DNA of 64,000 nucleotides from Limnohabitans sp. G3-2 (GTDB lineage Bacteria; Pseudomonadota; Gammaproteobacteria; Burkholderiales; Burkholderiaceae_C): NCBI RefSeq assembly GCF_002778275.1, contig NZ_NESG01000001.1:310001-374000 (forward strand), written 5' to 3'. Both the position numbers and the translations under genes were made by a program. Positions 15,501 through 23,922 of this stretch are shown piece by piece. The notes beneath the pieces are model-generated. The model ran no database searches. It had not been told where the DNA came from and saw nothing but the letters and a program-made list of their open reading frames with translations. Numbering within the stretch: the stretch's first letter is position 1; every line of letters starts with the position of its first letter.

Positions 15501-16580
15501 TCACAGCTTTTGGGCTTGCATGAACTTGTCGAAAGACATTTCAGTGAAACGGAACCACAGGTTTTGGTCGGCTTGGAATTTGCGGTAGTCACCGTAAATT
15601 TTCTTCCAGTCTGCGTTCTTTGTGTTGAGTTCGTCATAAACAGCCATGGACTGCTTGAAGGACTCTTTCATGACGGCTTCAGGGAATGCACGCAGCTTGG
15701 TGCCTTTGCCCACGAGCTCTTTCAAAGCGCTGGGGTTTTTGGCATCGTATTTGGCTTGCATGGTGGTGTGGGCCACAGCAGATGCAGCGGCCACGATGGC
15801 CTTGTTCTCAGACGACAAAGCGTCATAAGCTTTTTGGTTGATGAAGAAGTCCAACTGAGGACCGCCTTCCCACCAGCCTGGGTAGTAATAGAAGGGCGCG
15901 ACTTTGTTGAAGCCCAGCTTCTGGTCATCGTAGGGACCCACCCACTCGGCTGCATCGATCGTGCCTTTTTCCAAAGACGTGTAGATCTCACCGCCAGGGA
16001 TGTTTTGTGGCACACCCCCCATGCGCTCAAGGATACGGCCAGCAAAGCCGCCGATGCGGATTTTGAGGCCCTTGATGTCAGCGACTGTCTTGATTTCTTT
16101 GCGGTACCAACCGCCCATTTGGGCGCCTGTGTTGCCGCCCAAGAAGTTGATGATGTTGTACTGAGCGTAAAACTCACGCATCAACTTCAGGCCATTGCCC
16201 TCGAGCATCCAGGCTGTCATTTGACGGCTGTTCAAGCCGAAGGGAATGGCACAGCCCAAAGCAAAAGTTTCGTTTTTGCCAAAGAAATAATAAGGCGCCG
16301 TGTGGGCCATCTCGATGGAGCCTTGCTGCACCGCATCCACCACACCAAATGGGGGGGTGATTTCACCGGCAGCGTGCACCGAGATTTCGAACTTGCCGCC
16401 CGACATGGCCTTGACGTTGTTGGCAAACACATCGGCCGCGCCGTGAATGGTGTCCAGCGCCTTGGGGAAGCTGGAGCTCAGACGCCAGCGAATGGCTGCT
16501 TGTGCGTGAACGGCAGGTGCAACCCCTGCGGCCAAGACGCCAGCCAAACCAGCGTTTTTAATGACGGAACGACGATCCAT
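15501..16580 (-). CDS. TRAP transporter substrate-binding protein (DctP family, TakP-like)
   Basis: A 359-residue periplasmic binding protein with a Tat-type signal (MDRRSVIKNAGLAGVLAAG, cleavage after AVHAQA). The mature chain has the DctP pattern, with RWRLSSSFPKALDTIHGAAD, a central GLKIRIGGFAGRILERMGG and an EWVGPYDDQKLGFNKVAPFY segment. The last resembles TakP-type binders of alpha-keto acids, where a conserved Arg and a metal ion hold the ligand. The start at 16580 is chosen for the TAGGAGT eight bases upstream. It is the obvious partner of the DctQM permease at 12740-14861 although the two transcripts converge. A perfect TTGACT...AGTCAA palindrome lies about 50 bases upstream of its start. 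Confidence 0.92.
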   Translation of the reverse strand: MDRRSVIKNAGLAGVLAAGVAPAVHAQAAIRWRLSSSFPKALDTIHGAADVFANNVKAMSGGKFEISVHAAGEITPPFGVVDAVQQGSIEMAHTAPYYFFGKNETFALGCAIPFGLNSRQMTAWMLEGNGLKLMREFYAQYNIINFLGGNTGAQMGGWYRKEIKTVADIKGLKIRIGGFAGRILERMGGVPQNIPGGEIYTSLEKGTIDAAEWVGPYDDQKLGFNKVAPFYYYPGWWEGGPQLDFFINQKAYDALSSENKAIVAAASAVAHTTMQAKYDAKNPSALKELVGKGTKLRAFPEAVMKESFKQSMAVYDELNTKNADWKKIYGDYRKFQADQNLWFRFTEMSFDKFMQAQKL

Positions 16581-16628
16581 GAATGGACTCCTAATCAAAG
16601 TTAAAGACAAACCCAAGACATTTGGGCA

Positions 16629-16644
16629 TTGACTCTCAAGTCAA
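16629..16644. promoter_or_regulatory. palindrome upstream of the TRAP binding-protein gene
   Basis: A perfect dyad TTGACT-CTCA-AGTCAA lies 49-64 bases before the start codon of the binding-protein gene. Position and symmetry fit an operator. The TTGAC half could alternatively serve as a -35 element. Confidence 0.4.
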
Positions 16645-16766
16645 CGGGTATTGTAGAAAGCTCAGAAGCCCCAATGACAGGGGTTTACCCTCTTTCAACT
16701 GTTAAAAGTAAAAAAATTCGTTCGAAAGACACCATCAAACGGGCATGGAAACGCAGCCACCCACCA

Positions 16767-18614
16767 TCAGTCCGGCCAACGCTGTCGGATGGACTTCTCC
16801 AGGCCTGCGGCATCCAGTCCCTGCAGGGCCAACAGCTTGGCCGGGTCGCCGTGCTCGATGAACGCATCGGGCAGGCCCAGGTGCAAGACGGGTCGGGCGA
16901 TCTGCAAAGTTTGCAAGGCCTCGGCCACCGCGCTGCCTGCGCCGCCCATGGTGCAGCCCTCTTCCACCGTGACGAGGCGTTCATGGCTTTGGGCGATTTG
17001 GGCCAGCAGCGCCACATCCAGCGGCTTGACCCAGCGCATATTGACCACGGTGGCATTGAGCTTTTCGGCCGCTTCAAGCGCAGGGGTCAGCAAGGTGCCA
17101 AAGGCCAGGATGGCGAGTTTTTCGCCTTGGCGGCGCACTTCGCCTTTGCCAAACGGCAAGGTCTCGAGATCGCGGCCGGGATCGGTGCCCACGCCCGCGC
17201 CACGCGGGTAACGCACCACCACCGGGTGGTTTTGCGCGTAGGCGGTGCTGAGCAGCTGACGGCACTCGCGCTCATCGGCCGGGCAAGCCAAGCTCATGTT
17301 GGGGATGCAGCGCACATAGGCGATGTCGTACACGCCAGCGTGGGTGGCGCCATCGGCCCCCACCAATCCGGCGCGGTCCAAGGCAAACACAACGGGCAGG
17401 TTTTGCAGCGCCACATCGTGGATCAACTGGTCGTAGCCGCGCTGCAAGAAAGTGGAATAAATCGCCACCACAGGCTTGAGCCCTTCGCAGGCCATGCCCG
17501 CGGCAAAGGTCACGGCGTGCTGCTCGGCAATGCCCACGTCGTAGTAGCGCTTGGGAAACCGTTGGTGGAAGGCCACCATGCCCGAGCCTTCGCGCATGGC
17601 GGGGGTGATGCCCACCAGGCGCATGTCTTTCTCGGCCATGTCGCACAGCCACTGGCCAAACACTTGGGTGAAGGTGGTTTTGGCGGGCGTGGCGGCGGGC
17701 ACCAGGCCCACACTCGGGTCGAACTTGCCGGGGCCGTGGTAGGCCACCGGATCGGCCTCGGCCTTGTCGTAGCCCTGGCCTTTTTTGGTGACCACATGCA
17801 AAAACTGCGGACCGTCCAGGTGCTTGATGTTCTCCAGCGTCGGGATCAGCGAGTCCAGGTCGTGCCCGTCGATGGGGCCGATGTAGTTGAAGCCGAATTT
17901 CTCGAACAGCGTGGCCGGCACCACCATGCCCTTGGCATGTTCTTCGAGGCGCTTGGCCAGCTCAAACAGCGGTGGTGCGTTTTTCAGCACGTTTTTGGCC
18001 CCCGCCTTGGCTGCAGAGTAAAAGCGCCCGCTCATGAGCTGCGCCAAATAGCGGTTGAGCGCGCCCACGGGTGGGCTGATCGACATGTCGTTGTCGTTCA
18101 GGATCACCAGCAACTTGCACTCTTCCACGCCCGCGTTGTTCAGGGCTTCAAAAGCCATGCCGGCCGTCATGGCGCCGTCGCCGATCACGGCAATCGCGTG
18201 GCGCGACTCGCCTTTTTGACGCGCCGCCACGGCCATGCCCAGTGCGGCCGAGATGCTGGTGGACGAGTGCGCGGTGCCAAAGGTGTCGTATTCGCTCTCG
18301 TCGCGGCGCGGAAAGCCTGACAGGCCGCCCAACTGGCGCAGCGTCGGCATGCGTTCACGGCGGCCCGTGAGGATTTTGTGCGGGTAAGTCTGGTGCCCCA
18401 CATCCCAAACGATGCGGTCTTCGGGGGTGTTGAAGACGTAATGAAGCGCCACCGTCAACTCCACCGTGCCCAGGTTGGAGCTCAGGTGCCCCCCGGTCTT
18501 GGACACGTTGTCCAGCACGCAGTGGCGCAGTTCATCGGCCAACTGGGGCAAATCGCTGCGCTGCAGGCGGCGCAGATCGGCCGGAGAGTCGATGTTCTTG
18601 AGCAAGTCGGTCAT
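16767..18614 (-). CDS. dxs: 1-deoxy-D-xylulose-5-phosphate synthase
   Basis: The first enzyme of the non-mevalonate isoprenoid pathway. It joins pyruvate and glyceraldehyde 3-phosphate using thiamine diphosphate. The 615-residue chain has the transketolase layout: [14 protein letters not shown] near the N-terminus, the thiamine-binding [18 protein letters not shown] with NDNDMSI, the pyrimidine domain with [16 protein letters not shown] (the catalytic Glu), and a C-terminal domain with [16 protein letters not shown]. Length matches the Escherichia coli enzyme (620). It starts one base after the ispA stop, the last gene of an xseB-ispA-dxs operon. Confidence 0.98.
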   Translation of the reverse strand: MTDLLKNIDSPADLRRLQRSDLPQLADELRHCVLDNVSKTGGHLSSNLGTVELTVALHYVFNTPEDRIVWDVGHQTYPHKILTGRRERMPTLRQLGGLSGFPRRDESEYDTFGTAHSSTSISAALGMAVAARQKGESRHAIAVIGDGAMTAGMAFEALNNAGVEECKLLVILNDNDMSISPPVGALNRYLAQLMSGRFYSAAKAGAKNVLKNAPPLFELAKRLEEHAKGMVVPATLFEKFGFNYIGPIDGHDLDSLIPTLENIKHLDGPQFLHVVTKKGQGYDKAEADPVAYHGPGKFDPSVGLVPAATPAKTTFTQVFGQWLCDMAEKDMRLVGITPAMREGSGMVAFHQRFPKRYYDVGIAEQHAVTFAAGMACEGLKPVVAIYSTFLQRGYDQLIHDVALQNLPVVFALDRAGLVGADGATHAGVYDIAYVRCIPNMSLACPADERECRQLLSTAYAQNHPVVVRYPRGAGVGTDPGRDLETLPFGKGEVRRQGEKLAILAFGTLLTPALEAAEKLNATVVNMRWVKPLDVALLAQIAQSHERLVTVEEGCTMGGAGSAVAEALQTLQIARPVLHLGLPDAFIEHGDPAKLLALQGLDAAGLEKSIRQRWPD

Positions 18615-18615
18615 G

Positions 18616-19518
18616 TCAGTTGTTTCTTTCTACCACCATGGCGGTCAGGGCACGCAGCGCGGCCAAACGGGCCTCAGGCAGACCGGTATCGGCCAGCGCC
18701 TGCATGGCCTGAGCCGCCAAGCTGTCGGCATACGTTTTGGCAGCGTCCAAGCCCATCAGGGCCACATAAGTGGGTTTGTCGGCGGCTTCGTCTTTGCCCG
18801 CAGTTTTGCCCAGCGTGGCCGAATCGGCCGTCACATCCAGCACATCGTCCACCACCTGAAAGGCCAAACCCAGGGCCTCGCCAAAACGCTGGAGCGCCTG
18901 GTGCACCACATCGGACACCCCCGGCACGCAGGCCGCACCCATCTGCACGCTGCACAGCAGCAGGGCCCCGGTTTTGAGGCGGTGCATTTGGCGCAGCTGG
19001 TCTTCGCTCAGGCGTTGGCCCACGCTGGCCAGGTCGATCGCTTGGCCCCCGCACATGCCTTGGTAACCCGAAGCGCGGGCCAGCAAGCCCACACAAGCGG
19101 CTTGCACCGGCGCGGGCACACGGCCATCCGCTGGCGTCAAAAATTCAAAAGCCAAGGTCTGCAGGGCGTCTCCGGCGAGCAGGGCCTGCGCCTGCCCAAA
19201 CTGCACATGCACCGTGGGTTTCCCGCGCCGCAGCACATCGTTGTCCATGCAAGGCATGTCGTCGTGCACCAAGGAGTAGGCGTGGATCAGCTCGATGGCG
19301 CAAGCGGCGTTGAGCGCTGCCGGACTGCTGGCCTCGTGGCCCACGGCCTCGGCTGTGGCCAGCACCAGCAGGGGGCGCAAGCGCTTGCCGCCGTCCAGCA
19401 CGGCATAGCGCATGGCCTGGCCCAAGCCGGCAGGAGAATCGGCGGCAATGCCCATGGACAAAGCCTCTTCCACGCGCGCCAGGTGTGGCTGCATCCACGC
19501 CTTCAAATCCACGCTCAT
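18616..19518 (-). CDS. ispA: polyprenyl synthase, farnesyl (geranyl) diphosphate synthase
   Basis: A 300-residue trans-prenyltransferase that condenses isopentenyl diphosphate with allylic diphosphates, the step after dxs-derived precursors. The first aspartate-rich motif is DDMPCMDND, the second is DDVLD, and GGKRLRPLL marks the substrate-binding loop. The ATG at 19518 overlaps the xseB stop by four bases (ATGA), which fixes the start. A longer frame into xseB is a shadow. Middle gene of xseB-ispA-dxs. Confidence 0.96.
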   Translation of the reverse strand: MSVDLKAWMQPHLARVEEALSMGIAADSPAGLGQAMRYAVLDGGKRLRPLLVLATAEAVGHEASSPAALNAACAIELIHAYSLVHDDMPCMDNDVLRRGKPTVHVQFGQAQALLAGDALQTLAFEFLTPADGRVPAPVQAACVGLLARASGYQGMCGGQAIDLASVGQRLSEDQLRQMHRLKTGALLLCSVQMGAACVPGVSDVVHQALQRFGEALGLAFQVVDDVLDVTADSATLGKTAGKDEAADKPTYVALMGLDAAKTYADSLAAQAMQALADTGLPEARLAALRALTAMVVERNN

Positions 19519-19769
19519 GCGCCGCTCCAGGGTTTGAGTTGTCCGCCGTCCAGCACCTGAATCTGGTCTTCCACGGCTTTGAGCTTGTCGCGGCAAAAGG
19601 CCAGCAACACAGCGCCGCGCTGGTAACCCGTCAAGAGGTGGTCCAAAGGCATTTGCCCGGACTCCAATTGCCCGACCAAGGTTTCCAGCTCCGACAAGGC
19701 CGCTTCATAGGTGGCGGGCATTTCGGCCGCAACGGCATCGGCGAGGTCAGGTTGGGCAGCCTTGGGCAT
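19515..19769 (-). CDS. xseB: exodeoxyribonuclease VII small subunit
   Basis: An 84-residue helical protein that assembles in several copies around XseA to make exonuclease VII, a single-strand-specific nuclease. The typical [20 protein letters not shown] and [19 protein letters not shown] stretches are present. ATG 19769 has GGAAG six bases before it. A TTG fifteen bases upstream is in frame but less likely. First gene of the operon with ispA and dxs. The large subunit gene is not in the window. Confidence 0.92.
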   Translation of the reverse strand: MPKAAQPDLADAVAAEMPATYEAALSELETLVGQLESGQMPLDHLLTGYQRGAVLLAFCRDKLKAVEDQIQVLDGGQLKPWSGA

Positions 19770-19941
19770 GGGGTCTTCCAGCAAAAAACCCGATTTTAGG
19801 CTTTAAGCCTCAACTTGGCTGACAGTTGGGCATGTCAAGTCAACAAGACGCGGTGGGTTAAATCGATCGCGCCAGCCCCTTTCACGCCGAAACGCTGAGC
19901 AGCCACACCGCGGCGGTCGCCCATGGGGCACCCCCCCGGGG

Positions 19942-19983
19942 TAGAATCACGGTTCATCGGCAGGAAATTCCTGTCATTTTTTT
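19942..19983 (+). promoter_or_regulatory. candidate promoter and leader hairpin of the Rieske gene
   Basis: A TAGAAT -10-like hexamer (19942-19947) is followed by the palindrome CAGGAAATTCCTG (19961-19973) and a run of seven T (19977-19983), about 70 bases before the start codon. This could be a promoter with an attenuator-like leader. No good -35 is seen. A similar TAGAAT, hairpin and T-run order precedes guaC. Confidence 0.3.
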
Positions 19984-20054
19984 GCGCCGTTTTCCTTGAA
20001 TTCAGCGCTTTGTCCCTGCCCCTTCATAGGGGGAGTCTCTAGGTCAGGTCACCC

Positions 20055-21182
20055 ATGTCTGATTTAAGTCTTCAACTGCAGCAGGCCGCAAGCCAACTAC
20101 CAGTTTCCACTTATTTCGATGAAGCGCTGTTCCAGCGCGAATTGAGCACGCTCTTCCAGCAAGGCCCGCGCTATGTCGGCCACCAGCTGGCGGTGCCCCA
20201 CCCGGGCGACTACCACGCCCTGCCCCACGAGGCCGAAGGTCGGGCTTTGGTGCGAAACGCCCAAGGCGGGGTTGAACTCGTCTCCAACGTCTGCCGTCAC
20301 CGCCAGGCGGTCATGTTGAACGGCCGTGGCAACCTCAGCACGCAACAAAAAGGCAGCGCTGGCGGCAACATCGTCTGCCCGCTTCACCGCTGGACCTATT
20401 CGCCCAGTGGCCAATTGCTGGGCGCCCCGCACTTTGCGCAAGACCCCTGCCTGAACCTGAACAATTACAAGTTGCAGGCGTGGAATGGCTTGTTGTTCGA
20501 AGACAACGGCCGCGACATTGCCGCGGATCTGGCCGGCATGGGTCCGAAGGCGCAACTCAATTTCGATGGCTACGCCCTCGACCGTGTGGAGCTGCACGAG
20601 TGCAATTACAACTGGAAGACGTTCATCGAGGTCTATCTGGAGGATTACCACGTCGGCCCCTTCCATCCCGGGCTGGGCCAGTTCGTGACCTGCGACGACC
20701 TGAGCTGGGAGTTCAAGGAACACTATTCGGTGCAAACCGTGGGCGTGTCGGCCGGCTTTGGCAAACCCGGCTCGGACACCTACAAGACATGGCACGAGGT
20801 GCTGCTCAAGTACCGCAACGGCCAACTGCCAGAACGCGGCGCCATTTGGCTCACTTACTACCCGCACATCATGGTCGAGTGGTACCCGCATGTGCTCACC
20901 GTGTCGACCTTGCACCCGATCAGCCCCAACAAGACGCTCAACATGGTGGAGTTTTACTACCCCGAAGAGATCGTGGCCTTTGAGCGCGAATTCGTCGAAG
21001 CCCAGCAGGCCGCTTACATGGAAACCTGCATCGAGGACGATGAAATTGCCGAGCGCATGGATGCAGGCCGCAAGGCCCTTCTGGCAAGAGGTGACAACGA
21101 AGTGGGCCCTTACCAAAGCCCCATGGAAGACGGCATGCAGCACTTCCACGAGTGGTACCGCCGCCAGATGACAACGCTCTGA
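20055..21182 (+). CDS. Rieske non-haem iron oxygenase, alpha subunit
   Basis: A 375-residue aromatic-ring-hydroxylating or demethylating oxygenase subunit. The Rieske ligands are Cys80/His82 (VCRHRQ) and Cys108/His111 (CPLHRW). The mononuclear iron site shows the expected NWKTFIEVYLEDYHVGPFH, in which Asp197 is the electron bridge and His199 and His204 are ligands. The spacing between the two Rieske pairs is 25 residues, longer than the usual 15-17, because of a Gly/Ser/Lys-rich insertion. No reductase, ferredoxin or beta subunit gene is nearby, so electrons must come from a partner encoded elsewhere. The next gene, a DMT transporter, starts 13 bases on. Substrate unknown. Confidence 0.9.
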   Translation: MSDLSLQLQQAASQLPVSTYFDEALFQRELSTLFQQGPRYVGHQLAVPHPGDYHALPHEAEGRALVRNAQGGVELVSNVCRHRQAVMLNGRGNLSTQQKGSAGGNIVCPLHRWTYSPSGQLLGAPHFAQDPCLNLNNYKLQAWNGLLFEDNGRDIAADLAGMGPKAQLNFDGYALDRVELHECNYNWKTFIEVYLEDYHVGPFHPGLGQFVTCDDLSWEFKEHYSVQTVGVSAGFGKPGSDTYKTWHEVLLKYRNGQLPERGAIWLTYYPHIMVEWYPHVLTVSTLHPISPNKTLNMVEFYYPEEIVAFEREFVEAQQAAYMETCIEDDEIAERMDAGRKALLARGDNEVGPYQSPMEDGMQHFHEWYRRQMTTL

Positions 21183-21195
21183 GCGGCCAGCGCCG

Positions 21196-22083
21196 ATGCA
21201 AGCCTCCTGGATGATCTTGGCGTCGCTCTTTTTTGCGACCATGAGCGTTTGCATCAAGTACGCCGCGCCCCACTTCCACACCTTTGAGCTGGTGTTTTAC
21301 AGGGGCTTGATTGGCATGGCCTTCATGGCCTCACTTTGCCGAGTCCAAAACGTGCCCCTGAGCACCCCCATTCCCATGATGCATGTGTGGCGCTCCATCA
21401 TCGGGGTGGCGTCCTTGTCGGCCTGGTTTTACGCCATCGCACACCTGCCCTTGGCCACGGCCACGACGCTCAACTACATGAGCGGCGTCTGGGTGGCCGC
21501 ATTTTTGATCGGCGGCACCTTGGTCATGGGCCGGGTGCAGGACATTGGCCGGCAGGGGCCACTGGTGATCACAGTGATCGCGGGTTTCAGCGGCGTGGTC
21601 ATGCTTTTGCGACCCACCATTGAGCAAAACCAGTTGTTTGCGGGCGTCATTGGTTTGCTGTCGGGTCTGGGCGCCGCCTTGGCCTACATGCAAGTGGCGG
21701 CGCTGGGCCGCTTGGGTGAGCCCGAATCGCGCACGGTGTTTTACTTTTCGTTCGGCACCACCTTGGTGGGCGGTGTGGCCATTTTGTTCACGGGCGCCAG
21801 TGACTGGCATTGGCCCCACGCGCTGTGGTTGCTGCCGATTGGGGTGTTGGCCGCACTGGGGCAGCTGAGCATGACCTTGGCGTACACCAAGGGCTCGACC
21901 CTGGTGGTGGCCAATTTGCAGTATTCGGGCATTGTGTTTGCCGCACTCTACGGTTTGTATTTATTTGGCGACCAAGTTCCCCTGATGGGCTGGGCGGGCA
22001 TGCTGCTCATCATCATGAGCGGCATCGCTTCGACCGCTTTGCGCAACCGCGCACTGCCTCGCGCCCCGGCCGAAGAACATTGA
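21196..22083 (+). CDS. DMT-superfamily (EamA) transporter
   Basis: A 295-residue inner-membrane protein with about ten hydrophobic spans in two EamA repeats (first about residues 3-130, second about 145-280). LGQLSMTLAYTKGSTLVVA and the closing MGWAGMLLIIMSGIAS helix are typical of the family, which mostly exports small metabolites. It starts 13 bases after the Rieske oxygenase stop and 18 bases before the sulfurtransferase start, so the three are likely one transcript. Substrate cannot be predicted. Confidence 0.87.
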   Translation: MQASWMILASLFFATMSVCIKYAAPHFHTFELVFYRGLIGMAFMASLCRVQNVPLSTPIPMMHVWRSIIGVASLSAWFYAIAHLPLATATTLNYMSGVWVAAFLIGGTLVMGRVQDIGRQGPLVITVIAGFSGVVMLLRPTIEQNQLFAGVIGLLSGLGAALAYMQVAALGRLGEPESRTVFYFSFGTTLVGGVAILFTGASDWHWPHALWLLPIGVLAALGQLSMTLAYTKGSTLVVANLQYSGIVFAALYGLYLFGDQVPLMGWAGMLLIIMSGIASTALRNRALPRAPAEEH

Positions 22084-22101
22084 TTTTTGGAGACCCACGA
22101 C

Positions 22102-22959
22102 ATGTACACCCTGTTGATCACCGCCCCCCAATTGCAAGCGTTGCAAGCCCAAGGCACGCCCTGTGCTGTGCTCGATTGCAGCTTTGATTTGATGAAGCCC
22201 GAGCTGGCCGAGGGTTTTTTCGCCACCGAGCGGATTGCGGGTGCGCTGCCGGCCCATCTGGACAAAGACCTGAGCAACCACAGCCCTGGCCAAGCGGTCA
22301 ACGGCGGCCGCCACCCATTGCCCCAGCGCGAAGCCGTGGCCCAGTGGCTGGGCAGCTTGGGCATCCACAACGGCATGCAAATCGTGGTCTATGACCGCCA
22401 CAAAAGCGCCTACTGCGGCCGCTTGTGGTGGATGCTGAAATGGTTGGGACACGACGCTGTGGCGGTGCTGGACGGTGGCCTGCAGGCCTGGAAAGACGCC
22501 CAAGGCGCACTGGACTCGGGGGCTGCCCCCACCCCTCAGCCTGCGCCATTCGATTTAAAAACACCCCTGCGCCAGCTGCTGCTGACCGAGGCTGTCGCTC
22601 AGAATTTGGGCCGACCCCAGCAAACCATCGTGGACGCCCGTGCTGCGGCGCGTTACCGTGGCGACATGGAGCCGCTTGACCCGGTGGCGGGGCACATCCC
22701 CGGCGCATTGAACCGGCCATTCACCGACAACTTCACCGAAGACGGCCGCTTCAAAAGCCCGGAACGGCTCAAAGCCGAATGGACCGACGTGCTCGCAGGC
22801 CGCCCGGCCCACAGCGTGGTGCACCACTGCGGCAGTGGCGTGACCGCGGTGCCCAATGTGCTGGCGATGGAGTTGGCCGGTTTGGGTCCGACCGCTTTGT
22901 ATGCCGGCAGCTGGAGCGAATGGTGCCGCACCCCCGGCCTGCCCTGCGCCAAGGGTTGA
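22102..22959 (+). CDS. thiosulfate/3-mercaptopyruvate sulfurtransferase (double rhodanese)
   Basis: A 285-residue enzyme with two rhodanese domains (about 1-140 and 165-280) that transfers a sulfane sulfur through an active-site Cys. The C-terminal domain holds the loop HHCGSGVTA (Cys near residue 238). The CGSGVT form is that of SseA-type mercaptopyruvate sulfurtransferases. The N-terminal domain is catalytically silent but conserves VVYDRHKS and RLWWMLKWLGHDAVAVLDGG. ATG 22102 is preferred, with GGAG about ten bases upstream. Last gene of the probable Rieske-DMT-rhodanese run. Confidence 0.92.
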   Translation: MYTLLITAPQLQALQAQGTPCAVLDCSFDLMKPELAEGFFATERIAGALPAHLDKDLSNHSPGQAVNGGRHPLPQREAVAQWLGSLGIHNGMQIVVYDRHKSAYCGRLWWMLKWLGHDAVAVLDGGLQAWKDAQGALDSGAAPTPQPAPFDLKTPLRQLLLTEAVAQNLGRPQQTIVDARAAARYRGDMEPLDPVAGHIPGALNRPFTDNFTEDGRFKSPERLKAEWTDVLAGRPAHSVVHHCGSGVTAVPNVLAMELAGLGPTALYAGSWSEWCRTPGLPCAKG

Positions 22960-22970
22960 GGCCCGTCCAG

Positions 22971-23858
22971 TCAGTGGCTGTGACCTGCCGCAGCGCTGAC
23001 CAACACCACCATGCCCATGCCCATGCCGAGCCAAAAAATTTGGGCAGCGGTTTCCCGGGCAGACAGGCGTTTTTGCAACTGCGGAATCAGGTCGGCCAAG
23101 GCCACATAGACGAAACTGCTGCTGGCCACCACCAAGAAAAACGGCAACCAGTCGTGCAAAGCATCGACCAGCACATAGCCCACCGCACCACCGAAAGCGG
23201 TGATGGCCCCGGCCATGGACACCTTGACGATCGCCGCCCGGCGGCTGCTGCTGCCTTGGCGCAGAACAGCCAAGTCGCCCATGTGGTGTGGCACTTCATG
23301 CGCCAACACCGCCAAAGCGGCGATGACGCCCAAGCGCATGTCGGCGATGAAGGCCGAGGCGATCAAGATGCCGTCGCCAAAGCAATGCACGCTGTCGCCC
23401 GCCAATACGGCCCACTGACCACGCGGCGACTCGTCTGAAGCAGCGCCATGGCTGGGGTGGTCATGGTGCGCATGACCGTGGCCGTGGCCGTGGCCGTGGC
23501 CGTGGCCGTGGCCGTGGCCGTGGCCGTGGCCGTGGCCGTGGCCGTGGTCGTGCCCATGGTCGTGCCCATGGTCGTGCCCATGTTCGTGGCCGTGGTGCCA
23601 GAGTTCTGCTTTGTCGAGCAAGAAGAAAAACACCAAGCCCAGCAAAAGCGTCAGAAACAACTGGTGGGCACCGGCTTCGCTCTCAAAAGCCTCTGGCAGC
23701 AAATGCAAAAAAGCCGTGGCCATCAAGGCCCCGGCGGCCAGACTCAGCATGTGCTGGGTGTATCGGCTCAAGATGCCAAAACTCAGCCAAGCGGCGACCC
23801 AGACGCTGCCTATCCCCGCCACCAATGTGCCTACCAATATCGCCAATAAAGTCATCAT
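22971..23858 (-). CDS. ZIP-family metal transporter with a long histidine repeat
   Basis: A 295-residue inner-membrane divalent-metal transporter of the ZIP type, probably for zinc. About eight hydrophobic spans are seen. The metal-site helices include FGDGILIASAFIADM and LAVLAHEVPHHMGDLAVL (the HEVPHH motif). Between spans three and four lies an extraordinary His-rich loop (HHGHEHGHDHGHDHGHDHG then about a dozen GH pairs, then HAHHDHPSHG), encoded by a 6-bp DNA repeat. Such loops bind metal and often tune transport. The repeat length is probably variable between strains. The start lies at one of two adjacent ATGs (23858 or 23855). It converges with the rhodanese gene. Confidence 0.92.
   Translation of the reverse strand: MMTLLAILVGTLVAGIGSVWVAAWLSFGILSRYTQHMLSLAAGALMATAFLHLLPEAFESEAGAHQLFLTLLLGLVFFFLLDKAELWHHGHEHGHDHGHDHGHDHGHGHGHGHGHGHGHGHGHGHGHGHAHHDHPSHGAASDESPRGQWAVLAGDSVHCFGDGILIASAFIADMRLGVIAALAVLAHEVPHHMGDLAVLRQGSSSRRAAIVKVSMAGAITAFGGAVGYVLVDALHDWLPFFLVVASSSFVYVALADLIPQLQKRLSARETAAQIFWLGMGMGMVVLVSAAAGHSH
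23476..23583. repeat. hexanucleotide and 12-bp tandem repeats in the ZIP gene
   Basis: Twelve perfect copies of CCGTGG (23476-23547) are followed by three 12-bp units TCGTGCCCATGG (23548-23583, last base differs). On the coding strand they give Gly-His pairs and then Gly-His-Asp-His units. All units are multiples of three, so copy-number change keeps the frame. Confidence 0.95.
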
Positions 23859-23889
23859 GTTTCCCGGAGTGCCCTGCACCCCAAAAGAA

Positions 23890-23907
23890 ACCGCCCCGAA
23901 GGGCGGT
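23890..23907 (-). terminator. terminator of the dienelactone hydrolase gene
   Basis: On the minus strand ACCGCCC-TTCG-GGGCGGT followed by TTCTTTT lies about 16 bases after the stop codon. Confidence 0.85.
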
Positions 23908-23922
23908 CTCTGCGTTCAAAAA

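Noticed and set aside
23476..23547. The CCGTGG run as a non-coding satellite
   Set aside because: It is in frame inside a ZIP transporter gene with clear spans on both sides and encodes a plausible His-rich metal loop.
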